DNA from: Schlegelella_A sp038231215
Lineage (GTDB): Bacteria > Pseudomonadota > Gammaproteobacteria > Burkholderiales > Burkholderiaceae_C
Reading direction: 5' to 3'
DNA: 64,000 nucleotides
Assembly (NCBI GenBank): GCA_038231215.1
Contig: JBBRLS010000021.1
Span: 1-64,000 of the forward strand
A model generated the notes under the pieces. It saw nothing but the letters and a program-made list of their open reading frames with translations. It had not been told where the DNA came from and did not search any database. Position numbers and translations under genes: made by a program. Position 1 is the stretch's first letter. Each line of letters opens with the position of its first letter. Shown here piece after piece: positions 17,176 through 26,219 of this stretch.

Positions 17176-17257
17176 CCGATTCGCAATGCATTGGACGGCG
17201 GCTCCACGCCGCCGGAGAATTCGCGCCGCACCCCCTCGTCACGCCAGGAGAAGGCCC

Positions 17258-18172
17258 GTGAATCCGATCCAGAACGTGCTGCTCGTCGCCATCATCCTGG
17301 TCTTCGCAATCGCCGAGGTGGCAACGCGCCGGCACAAGGAATTTCACGCCACGGCCGACGACACGAAGCTCGAGCTCTTCATGTTCATCTCGCTCATCGC
17401 CTTCTCGCAACCGCTGATCTTCTGGATCACCGGCGCGCTGTGCGCCTGGCTCCTGCCCGGGCAGCGCGGCGCCTGGGCACAGCTGCCGTGGTGGGCGATG
17501 ACGGCGATCCTGCTCGTCGGCGACGACCTCACGCAGTACCTTTGGCACCGTGTCTCGCACACGCCGCTGCTCTGGCCGCTGCACCGCGCGCATCACACGG
17601 CGCACTACATGAGCATTCGCATCACCTACCGCAACAACTTCTTCTACTACCTGATGATGCCGGGCATCTGGGTCTCGGGCGTGCTCATCTACCTGGGCTT
17701 CGGAACCGTCTACCTCGCCTACATCTTCGTCAAGCTGACGGTGATCCTCGGCGCGCACAGCGCGGTGCGCTGGGACGAGCCGCTCTATCGCATCAGGTGG
17801 CTCGCTCCGCTGACCTGGGTCGTCGAGCGGACGATCTCGACGCCGGCCACGCACTGGGCGCACCACGCGCTCACCAACGCCGACGGCATCGGCCACTACA
17901 AGGGCAACTTCGGCAATCTGCTGTTCTTCTGGGACGTGCTGTTCGGCACCGCGAAGATCACGCGGCGCTACCCGGAGCGCGTCGGCCTGCCGGACGATCT
18001 GATCTACGGCAAGGAGCGCTGGTTCGTCGAGATGTTCTATCCCGTGCTGCAGTCGCGCCGCACGCATTCGTCGCTCGCGCCGGGCGGGCGCGCCCACGCG
18101 CTCGAAGAGGTCGATCCCGACAGCATTCGTCTGGCAGCGCCGACACACGACTCGTCGTTGCGCTTGGAGTGA
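17258..18172 (+). CDS. Sterol desaturase / fatty acid hydroxylase family membrane protein
   Basis: This encodes 304 aa from GTG 17258, with CAGGAGAAGG just upstream. An N-terminal region with three to four membrane helices is followed by the di-iron histidine clusters of the family: WHRVSHT (about residue 90), HRAHHT (about 105) and HWAHHAL (about 200). These enzymes use O2 to hydroxylate or desaturate lipids in the inner membrane. The ending YPVLQSRR is unremarkable. The lipid substrate is not inferable. The gene stands alone between two pseudogene remnants. Confidence 0.88.
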   Translation: MNPIQNVLLVAIILVFAIAEVATRRHKEFHATADDTKLELFMFISLIAFSQPLIFWITGALCAWLLPGQRGAWAQLPWWAMTAILLVGDDLTQYLWHRVSHTPLLWPLHRAHHTAHYMSIRITYRNNFFYYLMMPGIWVSGVLIYLGFGTVYLAYIFVKLTVILGAHSAVRWDEPLYRIRWLAPLTWVVERTISTPATHWAHHALTNADGIGHYKGNFGNLLFFWDVLFGTAKITRRYPERVGLPDDLIYGKERWFVEMFYPVLQSRRTHSSLAPGGRAHALEEVDPDSIRLAAPTHDSSLRLE

Positions 18173-18239
18173 CCGGCCGGGCGCGATGGTCGCGCCGAAG
18201 GGTCGAGAATGATCCCTCGCCCCTTCCACCACGAACGTG

Positions 18240-18560
18240 CCGATGTCCGACCTCGCCGAATTAGGCGCACCTCGTGCGCTTCGATGCCAACGACCAGTCG
18301 ACGCCGGATTTCGTGTCGCTCAGCCCGAACAACAAGGCCCCGGCCATCCTCGACCCGCAGGGTCCGGGCGGCAAGCCGCTGCCGCTCTTCGAGTCGGGTG
18401 CCCTCCTCTTTCCCAGGGTCAACAACCTGATCGGCTTCTACGGTGCGGGCGATCTCGTGGGCATCGCCGACTTCGCCGAAGTGACGCGGGTGCTGAAGGC
18501 CTTTCTCGAGCGGCCGGCCGTCCAGCGCGGACTGCGCATCGCGGCGCGGCCGAAGGCGGC
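18240..18560 (+). pseudogene. Glutathione S-transferase remnant with internal deletion
   Basis: The frame from 18274 reads VRFDANDQSTPDFVSLSPNNKAPAILDPQGPGGKPLPLFESGALL, the middle of a GST thioredoxin fold including the ESGA glutathione-binding motif. It then jumps directly to AGDLVGIADFAEVTRVLKAFLERPAVQRGL, the C-terminal end of the helical domain. Roughly 100 residues expected between them are missing. The first strand and catalytic residue are also absent, with LAEL in another frame just before, so the gene is dead. The downstream open frame to 18732 has no homology. Confidence 0.72.
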
Positions 18561-18676
18561 CCAGGAGCCGCCGGACCGGCGTTACGGCGGTACGGCGCGG
18601 CGCTTGCCAAGCAAGCTGTGCGCGAACCGACCCACCGAAAAAAACAGCATGGCAGCGCGAACGCGCGCAAGCGTCG

Positions 18677-20680
18677 ATGACCCGACCAAAATCCGAACCG
18701 CGACGAACAGACGCCGACCCCGCGAGCGCTGACGGCGACGCGCGCGAGCCCGCCGACACCGCCCTGCGCGAGAGCGAGGCGCGCTACCGCCTGGCCCTCA
18801 GGGCCGGGCGCATGGGCTCGTGGGAAACCGACCTGCTCGCACGCACGCGAACGTGGTCGGAGGAAGGCATGGCGCTGTTCGGGCTCGACCTGCCCGACGG
18901 CCGAGGCCGCGTCGGAAGCGCAGACGACGAATACGAGAACGCGCTCCACCCCGACGACCGTCACCTGGCGCAGCGCTTCCACGAGATCGCCGATGAGCAG
19001 GACTCGTTTCTCGCCGAATACAGGATCGTGCGGCCGGACGGCGCCGTCCTCTGGCTGGCGGGCCGCGGCATGGTCGTCGCGCGCCGCCCCGACGGCCGGG
19101 CGCAGCGTCTCGTCAGCATCATGGCCGACGTGAGCGAGCGTCGCCAGGCCGAAGACGTGCTGCGCATCGAGCGCGAGCGGCTGGCGCTGGCCCTGAAGGC
19201 CGGGCAGATGGGCGTCTACGACTTCAACGTCACGGCCGACGCGCTTTGGTGGTCACCCGAGATCTATGGCGTTTTCGGCGTCTCGCCGGAGCGCTTCGTG
19301 CCGACGCGCGAGTCCGTTCCCCGTCTCATCCACCCCGACGACCGCGACACCTTCCTGCAGCGCCGTGCCGAAGCGATGGCCGAGCACCGGCCGTTCGTGC
19401 ACGAGTTCCGCATCATTCGCGGCGATGGCTCGCTCGCCTGGATCAGCCACCGCGGCCAGACCGAGTACGACGCCGAGGGCCGGCCGGTGCGCAACTTCGG
19501 CATCGCCCTCGATGTCACGGAGCGCAAGCACGCCGAGCAGGCCCTGCGCGACGCCGACCGCAAGAAGGACACCTTCATCGCCACGCTCGCGCACGAACTG
19601 CGCAACCCGCTGGCGCCGATCCGCAACGCGGCCAACGTGCTGCACCCTGGCGCACATGCCGACCCGCAGCAGCTTGCCTGGTGCCGCGAAGTGATCGATC
19701 GGCAGGTGGCGCAGATGTCGCGCCTGCTCGAGGACCTGCTCGACGTCTCGCGCATGACGCGGGGCCAGTTCGCCTTGCGCCGCCAGCCTCTCGTGCTCGC
19801 GACGGTGGTCGAGCAGGCGATCGAGATCGCGCAGCCGCTCATCGACGCCAATGGCCACACGCTGAGCGTCGCCATGCCTACCCAGCCGATCGGCATCGAA
19901 GGCGACCTGACACGGCTCGCCCAGGTGTTCTCCAATCTGCTCATCAACGCCGCCAAGTACACCGAGCCGCAAGGCCGGATCGCGCTGGCGGTCGAGTTGC
20001 GCGGCACCGAGGTCGTGGTGAGCGTGACGGATAACGGCATCGGCATCGCCGCCGAGCAGATGCCGCACATCTTCGAGATGTTCGGCCAGGCCAGGTCTTC
20101 GCCGGACGGAGCGCAGAGCGGACTCGGCATCGGCCTGTCGCTGGCGCGCGGATTCGTCGAGATGCACGGCGGCCGGATCGGCGTGCACAGCGACGGCATC
20201 GGCCGGGGCAGCGTCTTCATCGTCGGGCTGCCGGTGACGCAGCGCCCGGCCGAGGTCGAGGCATCCGCGTTGTCGGACCTGCCGGAGGGGACCGCGCCGG
20301 CGCCGGCCGGAAGGCGACGCGTCCTCATTGCCGACGACCTGCGCGACAGCGCCGACAGCCTGGCAATGCTGCTCGAGTCGATGGGCCACGAGGTGCATGT
20401 CGCCTACGACGGCGCCGAGGCGCTGCAAGCGATCGAGACGCTGCGCCCCGAGGTCGCCCTGCTCGATCTCGGCATGCCGAAGATGAGCGGCTACGACGTC
20501 TGCCGGCGCATCCGCGCCATGCCCTGGGGTCGCGAGCCGACGCTCATCGCGCAATCGGGCTGGGGCCAGGACGAGGACCGGCGGCGCACCCACGACGCCG
20601 GCTTCGACCACCACCTCGTCAAGCCGATCGACCCTGGCCCGCTCGACGCCTTGCTGCGCTCGCTCCCGGTCGGCGGGTAG
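18677..20680 (+). CDS. Hybrid sensor histidine kinase with two PAS domains and a receiver
   Basis: This encodes 667 aa with no membrane segment, so it is a cytoplasmic sensor. PAS/PAC 1 spans about 31-155 (ending MADVSERRQAE) and PAS/PAC 2 about 165-290 (ending ALDVTERKHAE). The dimerisation domain carries the phospho-accepting His 306 in LAHELRNPLAPIRN. The ATPase domain has NLLINAAKYT, VTDNGIGI, FEMFGQ and GLGIGLSLARGFVEMHGG. A receiver at about 545-660 has IADD, the phospho-Asp about 597 in LLDLGMPKMSG and the conserved Lys in HHLVKPID. The signal and output partner are unknown; no response regulator lies beside it. Confidence 0.92.
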   Translation: MTRPKSEPRRTDADPASADGDAREPADTALRESEARYRLALRAGRMGSWETDLLARTRTWSEEGMALFGLDLPDGRGRVGSADDEYENALHPDDRHLAQRFHEIADEQDSFLAEYRIVRPDGAVLWLAGRGMVVARRPDGRAQRLVSIMADVSERRQAEDVLRIERERLALALKAGQMGVYDFNVTADALWWSPEIYGVFGVSPERFVPTRESVPRLIHPDDRDTFLQRRAEAMAEHRPFVHEFRIIRGDGSLAWISHRGQTEYDAEGRPVRNFGIALDVTERKHAEQALRDADRKKDTFIATLAHELRNPLAPIRNAANVLHPGAHADPQQLAWCREVIDRQVAQMSRLLEDLLDVSRMTRGQFALRRQPLVLATVVEQAIEIAQPLIDANGHTLSVAMPTQPIGIEGDLTRLAQVFSNLLINAAKYTEPQGRIALAVELRGTEVVVSVTDNGIGIAAEQMPHIFEMFGQARSSPDGAQSGLGIGLSLARGFVEMHGGRIGVHSDGIGRGSVFIVGLPVTQRPAEVEASALSDLPEGTAPAPAGRRRVLIADDLRDSADSLAMLLESMGHEVHVAYDGAEALQAIETLRPEVALLDLGMPKMSGYDVCRRIRAMPWGREPTLIAQSGWGQDEDRRRTHDAGFDHHLVKPIDPGPLDALLRSLPVGG

Positions 20681-20813
20681 ACGCGTTTCATTCGCGCTTC
20701 AGAACACTTAAGCGCAGCTTCAGGCGCGCTAAGGACTGAAAAGGGGTCGCCGCGGGACACTGCCTTCACACCAAAACGCATCTCCGGATGCACCCCACTG
20801 AAGGACACCCGCC

Positions 20814-20975
20814 ATGAACACCACGACCCGCACCACCCGCCTCGTTGCCGCCTTCGCCGCCGTCGCCGTGACCTTCACGCTGCTTCAGTCGGTGTTCACG
20901 CTGTTCGGCTCGGCGCCGGCGACCCAACTGGCCAAGGCGCAGTCGGCGACGGTGACGATCGTCGCCGCTCGCTGA
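20814..20975 (+). CDS. Small hydrophobic/exported peptide, hypothetical
   Basis: An open frame of 53 codons, MNTTTRTTRLVAAFAAVAVTFTLLQSVFTLF followed by a short polar tail ending VTIVAAR. AAGGA lies 9 bases before the ATG. The sequence has a basic N-terminus and one hydrophobic stretch, so it could be a signal-anchored membrane peptide or have a signal peptide cut in the SAPA region. It was too short for the usual gene length cut-off. Nothing is known of its function. Confidence 0.55.
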   Translation: MNTTTRTTRLVAAFAAVAVTFTLLQSVFTLFGSAPATQLAKAQSATVTIVAAR

Positions 20976-21018
20976 TCCGGCCTGCGACGCGGCCGCGCGC
21001 CGCGAAAGATCGGTCGGC

Positions 21019-22086
21019 CTAGCGGCGCCCCAGCGCGCGCAGCCGGCCGACCACGCCGCTCGGAAAATAGTAGACCGAGAGCACGAACAGGATGCCGAGC
21101 CAGAGCAGCCAGCGGTCGGGGGAGACGATCTGCGAGAGCACGGGCACGTTCTGCACCGCCGAGGCGCCGAGCTTCATCAGGTCCTGCAGGTAGTTCTGCG
21201 CCAGCACCAGCAGCACGCTGCCGACGACCGCGCCGTAGATCGTGCCCATGCCGCCGATGACGACGATGAGCAGCACGTCGAGCATGATCTCGAACGAGAG
21301 CGTCGTGTCCGGCCCGTTGTAGCGCAGCCAGAGCGCGAGCAGCACGCCGGCGAGCGTCGCGAACAGTGCCGAGACGACGCCGGCGATCGTCCGGTAGACG
21401 ACGGTCCGGTAGCCGATCGCCTCGGCGCGAAAGTCGTTCTCGCGGATCGCCTGCAACACGCGGCCGAAGGGGGAGTTGACGATGCGCAAGAGGGCCAGCA
21501 CGAGCAGCAGCGCAACGGCGAACAACAGGTAGTAGGTGACAAAGCGGCCGTCGATCGAAGCGCCGAGAAAGGGCTCCGACACGTACGCGGTCCCCGGCTG
21601 CAGAGCCTCGGGCACCTTGAAGGTCAGGCCGTCTTCGCCGCCGGTGAAGTCCGAGAGCTGCGACGCCAGCGTGGCGAAGGCCGAGGCGACGGCAAGCGTG
21701 ATCATGGCGAAGAAGATCGCCTTGACGCGCAGGCTGAACAGGCCGATTGCGAACGAGAGCAGCGCCGAGAGCAGCAGCGCGGCGCCGGCGCCCAGCGCGA
21801 GCGCGCCCCAGGTCGGGCCGAGGCGCACGCTGGCGATGGCGATGCCGTAGGCGCCGATGCCGAAGAACATGGTGTGCGCGAAGCTGACGATGCCGGTGTA
21901 GCCGAGCAACAGGTCGAAGCTCGCCGCCAGGACGATGAAGACGACGATCTTGGCGGCGACGTTGAGCGCCTTGGTTCCGGGAAAGATGAAGGGCGTCAAC
22001 GCCAGCGCGACGACGATGGCGACGAGCACGAGGGCGAGCCAGCGGTTGCGCGGCGGATCGTGCGAGAGCAGGCGGTCGATGATCAT
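21019..22086 (-). CDS. livM: Branched-chain amino-acid-type ABC importer permease LivM
   Basis: This encodes 355 aa from ATG 22086 with GGGAGG upstream; the open frame runs further but only through the upstream gene. LivM features are present: VFIVLAASFDLLLGYTGIVSFAHTMFFGIGAY near the start, the EAA loop LQAIRENDFRAEAIGYRTVVYRTIAGVVSALFATLAG and IVVIGGMGTIYGAVVGSVLLVLAQNYLQD. About nine membrane helices are visible. It is the distal gene of the livK-livG-livF-livH-livM operon on the minus strand and pairs with LivH in the inner membrane. Confidence 0.93.
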   Translation of the reverse strand: MIIDRLLSHDPPRNRWLALVLVAIVVALALTPFIFPGTKALNVAAKIVVFIVLAASFDLLLGYTGIVSFAHTMFFGIGAYGIAIASVRLGPTWGALALGAGAALLLSALLSFAIGLFSLRVKAIFFAMITLAVASAFATLASQLSDFTGGEDGLTFKVPEALQPGTAYVSEPFLGASIDGRFVTYYLLFAVALLLVLALLRIVNSPFGRVLQAIRENDFRAEAIGYRTVVYRTIAGVVSALFATLAGVLLALWLRYNGPDTTLSFEIMLDVLLIVVIGGMGTIYGAVVGSVLLVLAQNYLQDLMKLGASAVQNVPVLSQIVSPDRWLLWLGILFVLSVYYFPSGVVGRLRALGRR

Positions 22087-22160
22087 CCGGCCTCCCGCCG
22101 GGCCGCCCCAAGGGAGGCCGCACCCCCTCGGGGGGCAGGAGCGAAGCGACGTGGGGGCTT
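22087..22160. repeat. GC-rich palindromic repeat (Burkholderiales-type), between livH and livM
   Basis: The gap holds nested inverted repeats: CCTCCC..AAGGGAGG and ACCCCCTCGGGGGG, followed by CAGGAGCGAAGCGACGTGGGGG. I recall similar intergenic elements in Comamonadaceae and Rubrivivax-like genomes. The copy contains the GGGAGG that acts as the likely ribosome binding site of livM on the minus strand. Confidence 0.75.
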
Positions 22161-22166
22161 CATGGC

Positions 22167-23207
22167 TCAGCGATTGACGACCGGATACAGCCCTTGCGGC
22201 CGCCACACCAGCACCGCGACCATCAGGCCGATGCTCGAGAACATCGTGAACTTCGGCGCGAGAAAGCCGACGTAGTTCGTCATCAGCCCGACCAGCAGCG
22301 CGCCGACCAGGCAGCCGAGCGTCGAGCCCAGCCCGCCGATGATGATGACGATGAAGAGCAGCACGTTGACCTGGCCGCCGATCTGCGGCACGACGATCTG
22401 CTGGTTCATGCCCCAGAGGCTGCCACCCAGGCCCGCCAGCGCCGAGCCGGCAGCGAAGACGCCGACGAACAGGCGCCGGATGCGATAGCCGAGGCTTTCG
22501 ACCATCTCGCGGTCCTGCACGCCGGCGCGGATGAGCAGGCCGATCTTGGTGCGGTTGAGCGTGTAGAGCAGCGCTGCCAGCACGATCAGGCCGACGACGA
22601 CGGCGACAAGGCGAAACTTCTCGACCGCCGCGTCGCCGATCAGGACCGAGCCGCGCAGCGCGTCGGGCAGCGGCAGGGGAATCTGCGCCGGTCCCCACAC
22701 CACCTTGATCAGTTCCTCGCCGATGATCGCGCCGCCGATCGTCACCAGGATCTGCTTCAGGTGCTGGCCGTAGACCGGCCGGACGATGACGCGCTCGAAG
22801 CCGAGGCCGACCACGCCGCCGAGCAGCATCGCCGCGATCATGGCGAGCCCGATCACGGCGAGCGTCGGTGCCAGCGCTGCCGGGCTGGCGTCGCCGAAGA
22901 CAGCGACGAAGACGCTGGTCGTGACGTAGGCGCCGAGCGCGATGAAGACGCTGTGCCCGAAGTTCAGCACGTCCATGAGGCCGAAAACGAGCGTCAGGCC
23001 CGACGCGGCGATGAAGACGATCATGCCCATCGCCAGGCCGGCGAAGGTCAGCGTGAGCCAGGTCGAGCTCGAGCCGACGGCCGGCCAGGCGGCCAACGCG
23101 ACAACGGCCATGAGGACCAGCGGCACGAAGTCGAAACGCGTCTTCGGCAGGACCTCGGCACTTGCTGAAGCCGCGGTCGCTGCAGTCACGGTCGTCGCCT
23201 CGGTCAT
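22167..23207 (-). CDS. livH: Branched-chain amino-acid-type ABC importer permease LivH
   Basis: This encodes 346 aa from ATG 23207. An alanine/threonine-rich tail (MTEATTVTAATAASASAEV) precedes the first helix. LivH markers are SGLTLVFGLMDVLNFGHSVFIALGAYVTTSVF, GFERVIVRPVYGQHLKQILVTIGGAIIGEELIKVVWG, the EAA loop IRAGVQDREMVESLGYRIRRLFVGVFAAGSALAGLGG, and IVIIIGGLGSTLGCLVGALLVGLMTNYVGFLAP. About eight helices are seen. It lies 10 bp after the livF stop. Confidence 0.93.
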   Translation of the reverse strand: MTEATTVTAATAASASAEVLPKTRFDFVPLVLMAVVALAAWPAVGSSSTWLTLTFAGLAMGMIVFIAASGLTLVFGLMDVLNFGHSVFIALGAYVTTSVFVAVFGDASPAALAPTLAVIGLAMIAAMLLGGVVGLGFERVIVRPVYGQHLKQILVTIGGAIIGEELIKVVWGPAQIPLPLPDALRGSVLIGDAAVEKFRLVAVVVGLIVLAALLYTLNRTKIGLLIRAGVQDREMVESLGYRIRRLFVGVFAAGSALAGLGGSLWGMNQQIVVPQIGGQVNVLLFIVIIIGGLGSTLGCLVGALLVGLMTNYVGFLAPKFTMFSSIGLMVAVLVWRPQGLYPVVNR

Positions 23208-23217
23208 CGCCCTGCCC

Positions 23218-23991
23218 TCACTGGTGCGCGGCGAGCGAGAGGCCGAGCAGCTTGTGCTGCAAGCCCTCGTCGCCGGCGAGTTCGGCCATCGCGCCACGGT
23301 GCACGACGCGGCCATCGTCCATCACGGCGACGGTGTCGCCGAGCGCCTTGGCCATGGCGAAGTTCTGCTCGACGAGCAGCACCGTCGTCGCCGTCGACTT
23401 GAGCTCGCGCAGCGCGGCGATCAGGTTCTGCACGATCGCCGGCGCCAGGCCCTTGCTCGGCTCGTCGATCAAGAGGAGGCGTCGCGGCTCGACCATCGCG
23501 CGGGCGATGGCGAGCATCTGCTTCTGCCCCCCAGAGAGCTTGCCGGCCGGGTAGAGCCAGAACTTCTTCAGCGCGGGAAAGAGAGCAAACAGCCATTCGA
23601 GCCGCGTCGTGTCGAGGTCGTCGGCGCGCTTGGCCTGGCGCGCCGCGAGCAGCATGTTCTCGCGCACCGTGAGGTCGGAAAAGATGCCCATGTTCTCGGG
23701 CACGTAGGCGATGCCGAGCTGGGCGATCTGCGGCGTGCTGCGCTGGCCGTCGAAGTCGTTCGCCTTGGCGACGGCCGGGCCGCCGATCTGGCGGCCGTCG
23801 AAGGTGACCGTGCCTTGCGACGCGGACCACAGGCCCATGATGGTCCGCAGCGTCGTCGTCTTGCCGGCGCCATTGCGGCCGAGCAGCATCGTCACCTCGC
23901 CGGCCGGCACCTCGAAGTCGACGCCATGCAGGATGTGATACGCGCCGATGTGCGTGTGCACGCCTTGCAGCGAGAGCAGTGCCGGGCTCAT
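23218..23991 (-). CDS. livF: Branched-chain amino-acid-type ABC importer ATPase LivF
   Basis: This encodes 257 aa. Walker A is GRNGAGKTT, the Q-loop region YVPENMGIFSDLTVRENML, signature LSGGQKQMLAIARAM, Walker B LLLIDEPSKGLAP and switch LLVEQNFAMAKALGDTVAVMDDGRVVHRG. The ATG at 23991 overlaps the livG stop by 4 bp (ATGA). Together with LivG it forms the ATPase pair energising LivHM. Confidence 0.94.
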   Translation of the reverse strand: MSPALLSLQGVHTHIGAYHILHGVDFEVPAGEVTMLLGRNGAGKTTTLRTIMGLWSASQGTVTFDGRQIGGPAVAKANDFDGQRSTPQIAQLGIAYVPENMGIFSDLTVRENMLLAARQAKRADDLDTTRLEWLFALFPALKKFWLYPAGKLSGGQKQMLAIARAMVEPRRLLLIDEPSKGLAPAIVQNLIAALRELKSTATTVLLVEQNFAMAKALGDTVAVMDDGRVVHRGAMAELAGDEGLQHKLLGLSLAAHQ

Positions 23992-24740
23992 GACTGCACG
24001 GGTGCCAGCCCGAGATACGCTTCTTGAACGATGGGAGACGCGATGACAGACTCCGGCTCGCCATCCGCCACGAGCTTGCCGTTGTGCAGCACGACGATGC
24101 GATCGGCGAGCTCGCGCACCACGTCCATCTTGTGCTCGACGAGCAGGATCGTCTTGTCGGCCTCGGCCTTCAGGCCGCGAATCAGGTCCAGGATCACCGG
24201 CACGTCGTCCATGCTCATCCCGGCGGTCGGCTCGTCGAACATGTAGACGCTCGGCTCGAGCGCCATCAGCATCGCCACCTCGAGCTTGCGCTGGTCGCCG
24301 TGCGGCAGGCTGCTCGCCGCGGCGTCGGCGCGGTCGCCCAGGGCGACGCGCTCGACCAGCTCGCGGGCGCGCACCAGGGTGCCCTTGTGGTCGAGCCAGA
24401 CGCGCCACAGGTCGAGGCCGAGCTTCCTGCGCGACTGCACGGCCAGGCGCACGTTCTCGAGCACCGGGAGATTGGGAAAGAGCTGGGTGAGCTGGAACGC
24501 GCGGCCGAGGCCGCGATGCGTGCGCTGCGACACCGGCTCGTTCGTGATGTCGACGCCGTTCAGCCGGACCGTGCCGGCGCTGGCGCGCAATTGCCCGGAC
24601 ACGAGATTGAAGTAGGTCGTCTTGCCGGCGCCGTTGGGCCCGACGATCGCCGTCAGCGTGCCGGGCCGGAACGCACAGCTCACGTTGTCGACGGCCACGT
24701 GGCCGCCGAAGCGGATCGTCAGGTTCTCGGTTTCCAGCAT
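23988..24740 (-). CDS. livG: Branched-chain amino-acid-type ABC importer ATPase LivG
   Basis: This encodes 250 aa. Walker A is GPNGAGKTTYFNLVSGQL, then RTHRGLGRAFQLTQLFPNLPVLENVRLAVQ, the LivG-type long insertion, PHGDQRKLEVAMLMALEP in the signature position, Walker B VYMFDEPTAGMS and LVEHKMDVVRELADRIVVLHNG. The signature starts PHGD rather than the usual S/Y-G-D. Its start codon lies 5 bases from the end of repeat A copy 4, whose AGGATGACAGGG provides the only plausible Shine-Dalgarno sequence. Confidence 0.93.
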   Translation of the reverse strand: MLETENLTIRFGGHVAVDNVSCAFRPGTLTAIVGPNGAGKTTYFNLVSGQLRASAGTVRLNGVDITNEPVSQRTHRGLGRAFQLTQLFPNLPVLENVRLAVQSRRKLGLDLWRVWLDHKGTLVRARELVERVALGDRADAAASSLPHGDQRKLEVAMLMALEPSVYMFDEPTAGMSMDDVPVILDLIRGLKAEADKTILLVEHKMDVVRELADRIVVLHNGKLVADGEPESVIASPIVQEAYLGLAPVQS

Positions 24741-24745
24741 CGCCC

Positions 24746-24817
24746 TGTCATCCTGAACGCAGTGAAGGATCTCGCCCTTCGATCCGCCAGATCCTTCGCC
24801 TTCGGCTCAGGATGACA
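24746..24817. repeat. Palindromic repeat A, copy 4
   Basis: It sits between livK and livG of the first Liv operon. The arms carry TGTCATCCTGAACGCAGTG and the complement of CCTTCGGCTCAGGATGACA. The copy begins 5 bp upstream of livG (minus strand) and ends 6 bp after the livK stop, filling the whole gap. Confidence 0.93.
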
Positions 24818-24823
24818 ATCCGA

Positions 24824-26017
24824 TCAGCGCTTGTTCTTGATCGGAACGTCCATCTCTTCGGGCTTGATCTCGCGCACCAGCTCGGGCACGCCCCAGGCGA
24901 ACGCCGGATCTGCCTTGATGCGGAAGTGATACATGCTCTGCATCGCCTGGTGGTCTTCCTTGCGGAAGGTCATCTTGCCCTTCGGCGTTTCGAAGCTCAT
25001 GCCTTCCATGACCTTGATCAGCTTGTCGGCGCTGGCGTCGCCGTTCGACTTCTTCAGCGCCTCGACCAAGGCGATGCTCGCCGACATGCCGCCCGCGGTG
25101 AAGAAATCGGGGGGCGACTTCAACTTGGTGTAGTGGTTGGCGACCAGCCACTCGTTGACCGGATTCTTTGGAATGCCGAAGTAGTAGTAGGTCGCGCCTT
25201 CCATGCCGGGAAATTGCTTGTACGAAACCAACGCCGGCAGGATGTTGCCTCCCGTCGCGACGTCGATCCCGTAGCGCTTCTTCAGGTCGAGATTGGCGAG
25301 CGCGCCGAACGGCGGCGTGGCGCCGGCCCAGACCACCGCGATCATCTTGCGGCCCGGCTTGTCCTTGAGCGCGTCGATCAGTCGCTGGATGCCGGCGGTG
25401 AAGTCGGTGGTGGTCAGCGGCAGGTACTCCTCGTGGACGATCTTGGCCTTCTTCAGATTGTCCTTGAAGGCCTTGATGCCGTCTCGACCGAACGCGTTGT
25501 CGGTCGACAGCGTGCCGAAAGACATGCCTTCGAGGTCGCCGACGACTGCGTTCGCGAGCGCATCTTGCGAGCTGTTGCGGCCGGTGCGGAAGATGTACTT
25601 GTTCCACTTGTCGCCGGTGATCGAGTCGGCGACCGCCGGCTCGACGAGCAGGATCTTCTTGTACTCCTCGGCGACCGGCAGCAGCGCCAGGGCGACGCTC
25701 GACGACGTCGGCCCGACCGCGATGTCGGCCTTGTCGTCGCCGTAAGCGGTAGCGAGCAGGCTCTTGCCAATGTCAGGCTTGCCCTGGTCGTCCTTCTCGA
25801 TGACGACGATCTTCTTGCCGGCGACCGTCATCGTGCCGTTGGTCGCGTAGTCGAGGCCCATCATGAAGCCGGTCTGCGTCTGCTTGCCGTAGGCCTCGAG
25901 CGGGCCGGTCTTGCTGTAGATGAGGGCGACGCGGACCTCGCCTTTCGTTTGGGCGACTGCCGGCAGCGAGGCGGCGAGCAGGGCGAGAGCGGCAACGACG
26001 GCACGAACGATGGGCAT
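24824..26017 (-). CDS. Branched-chain amino-acid-type ABC importer, substrate-binding protein (LivK-like)
   Basis: This encodes 397 aa from ATG 26017 with AGGAG upstream. The signal peptide MPIVRAVVAALALLAASLPAVA ends at AQ. The mature part starts KGEVRVALIYSKTGPLEAYGKQTQTGFMMGLDYA and shows VGPTSSSVALALLPVAEEYKKILLVEPAVADSIT and IFRTGRNSSQDALANAVV, typical of the type I periplasmic binding fold of Leu/Ile/Val-binding proteins. Paralogues bind amides, urea or aromatic acids, so the ligand is open. It heads the first Liv operon. Confidence 0.92.
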   Translation of the reverse strand: MPIVRAVVAALALLAASLPAVAQTKGEVRVALIYSKTGPLEAYGKQTQTGFMMGLDYATNGTMTVAGKKIVVIEKDDQGKPDIGKSLLATAYGDDKADIAVGPTSSSVALALLPVAEEYKKILLVEPAVADSITGDKWNKYIFRTGRNSSQDALANAVVGDLEGMSFGTLSTDNAFGRDGIKAFKDNLKKAKIVHEEYLPLTTTDFTAGIQRLIDALKDKPGRKMIAVVWAGATPPFGALANLDLKKRYGIDVATGGNILPALVSYKQFPGMEGATYYYFGIPKNPVNEWLVANHYTKLKSPPDFFTAGGMSASIALVEALKKSNGDASADKLIKVMEGMSFETPKGKMTFRKEDHQAMQSMYHFRIKADPAFAWGVPELVREIKPEEMDVPIKNKR

Positions 26018-26219
26018 GTGGGGCTCCTCTGCGCACCGGCCGGCGCGATTCGGCGCGAAGTGTATGCCGTCGAACGGCGTTCGAAGGGCTGAACGGCGCC
26101 GTCGTGACCGCGATGTGACCCTGGCTGGAGGTTTCCCAGAGGCGACCCCGGCAACATGACGTCGCTCCGCCGCCTTGCGCTTCGCGCGAGGCGCACCGGA
26201 TGCGCAACGCGAGAACCTC

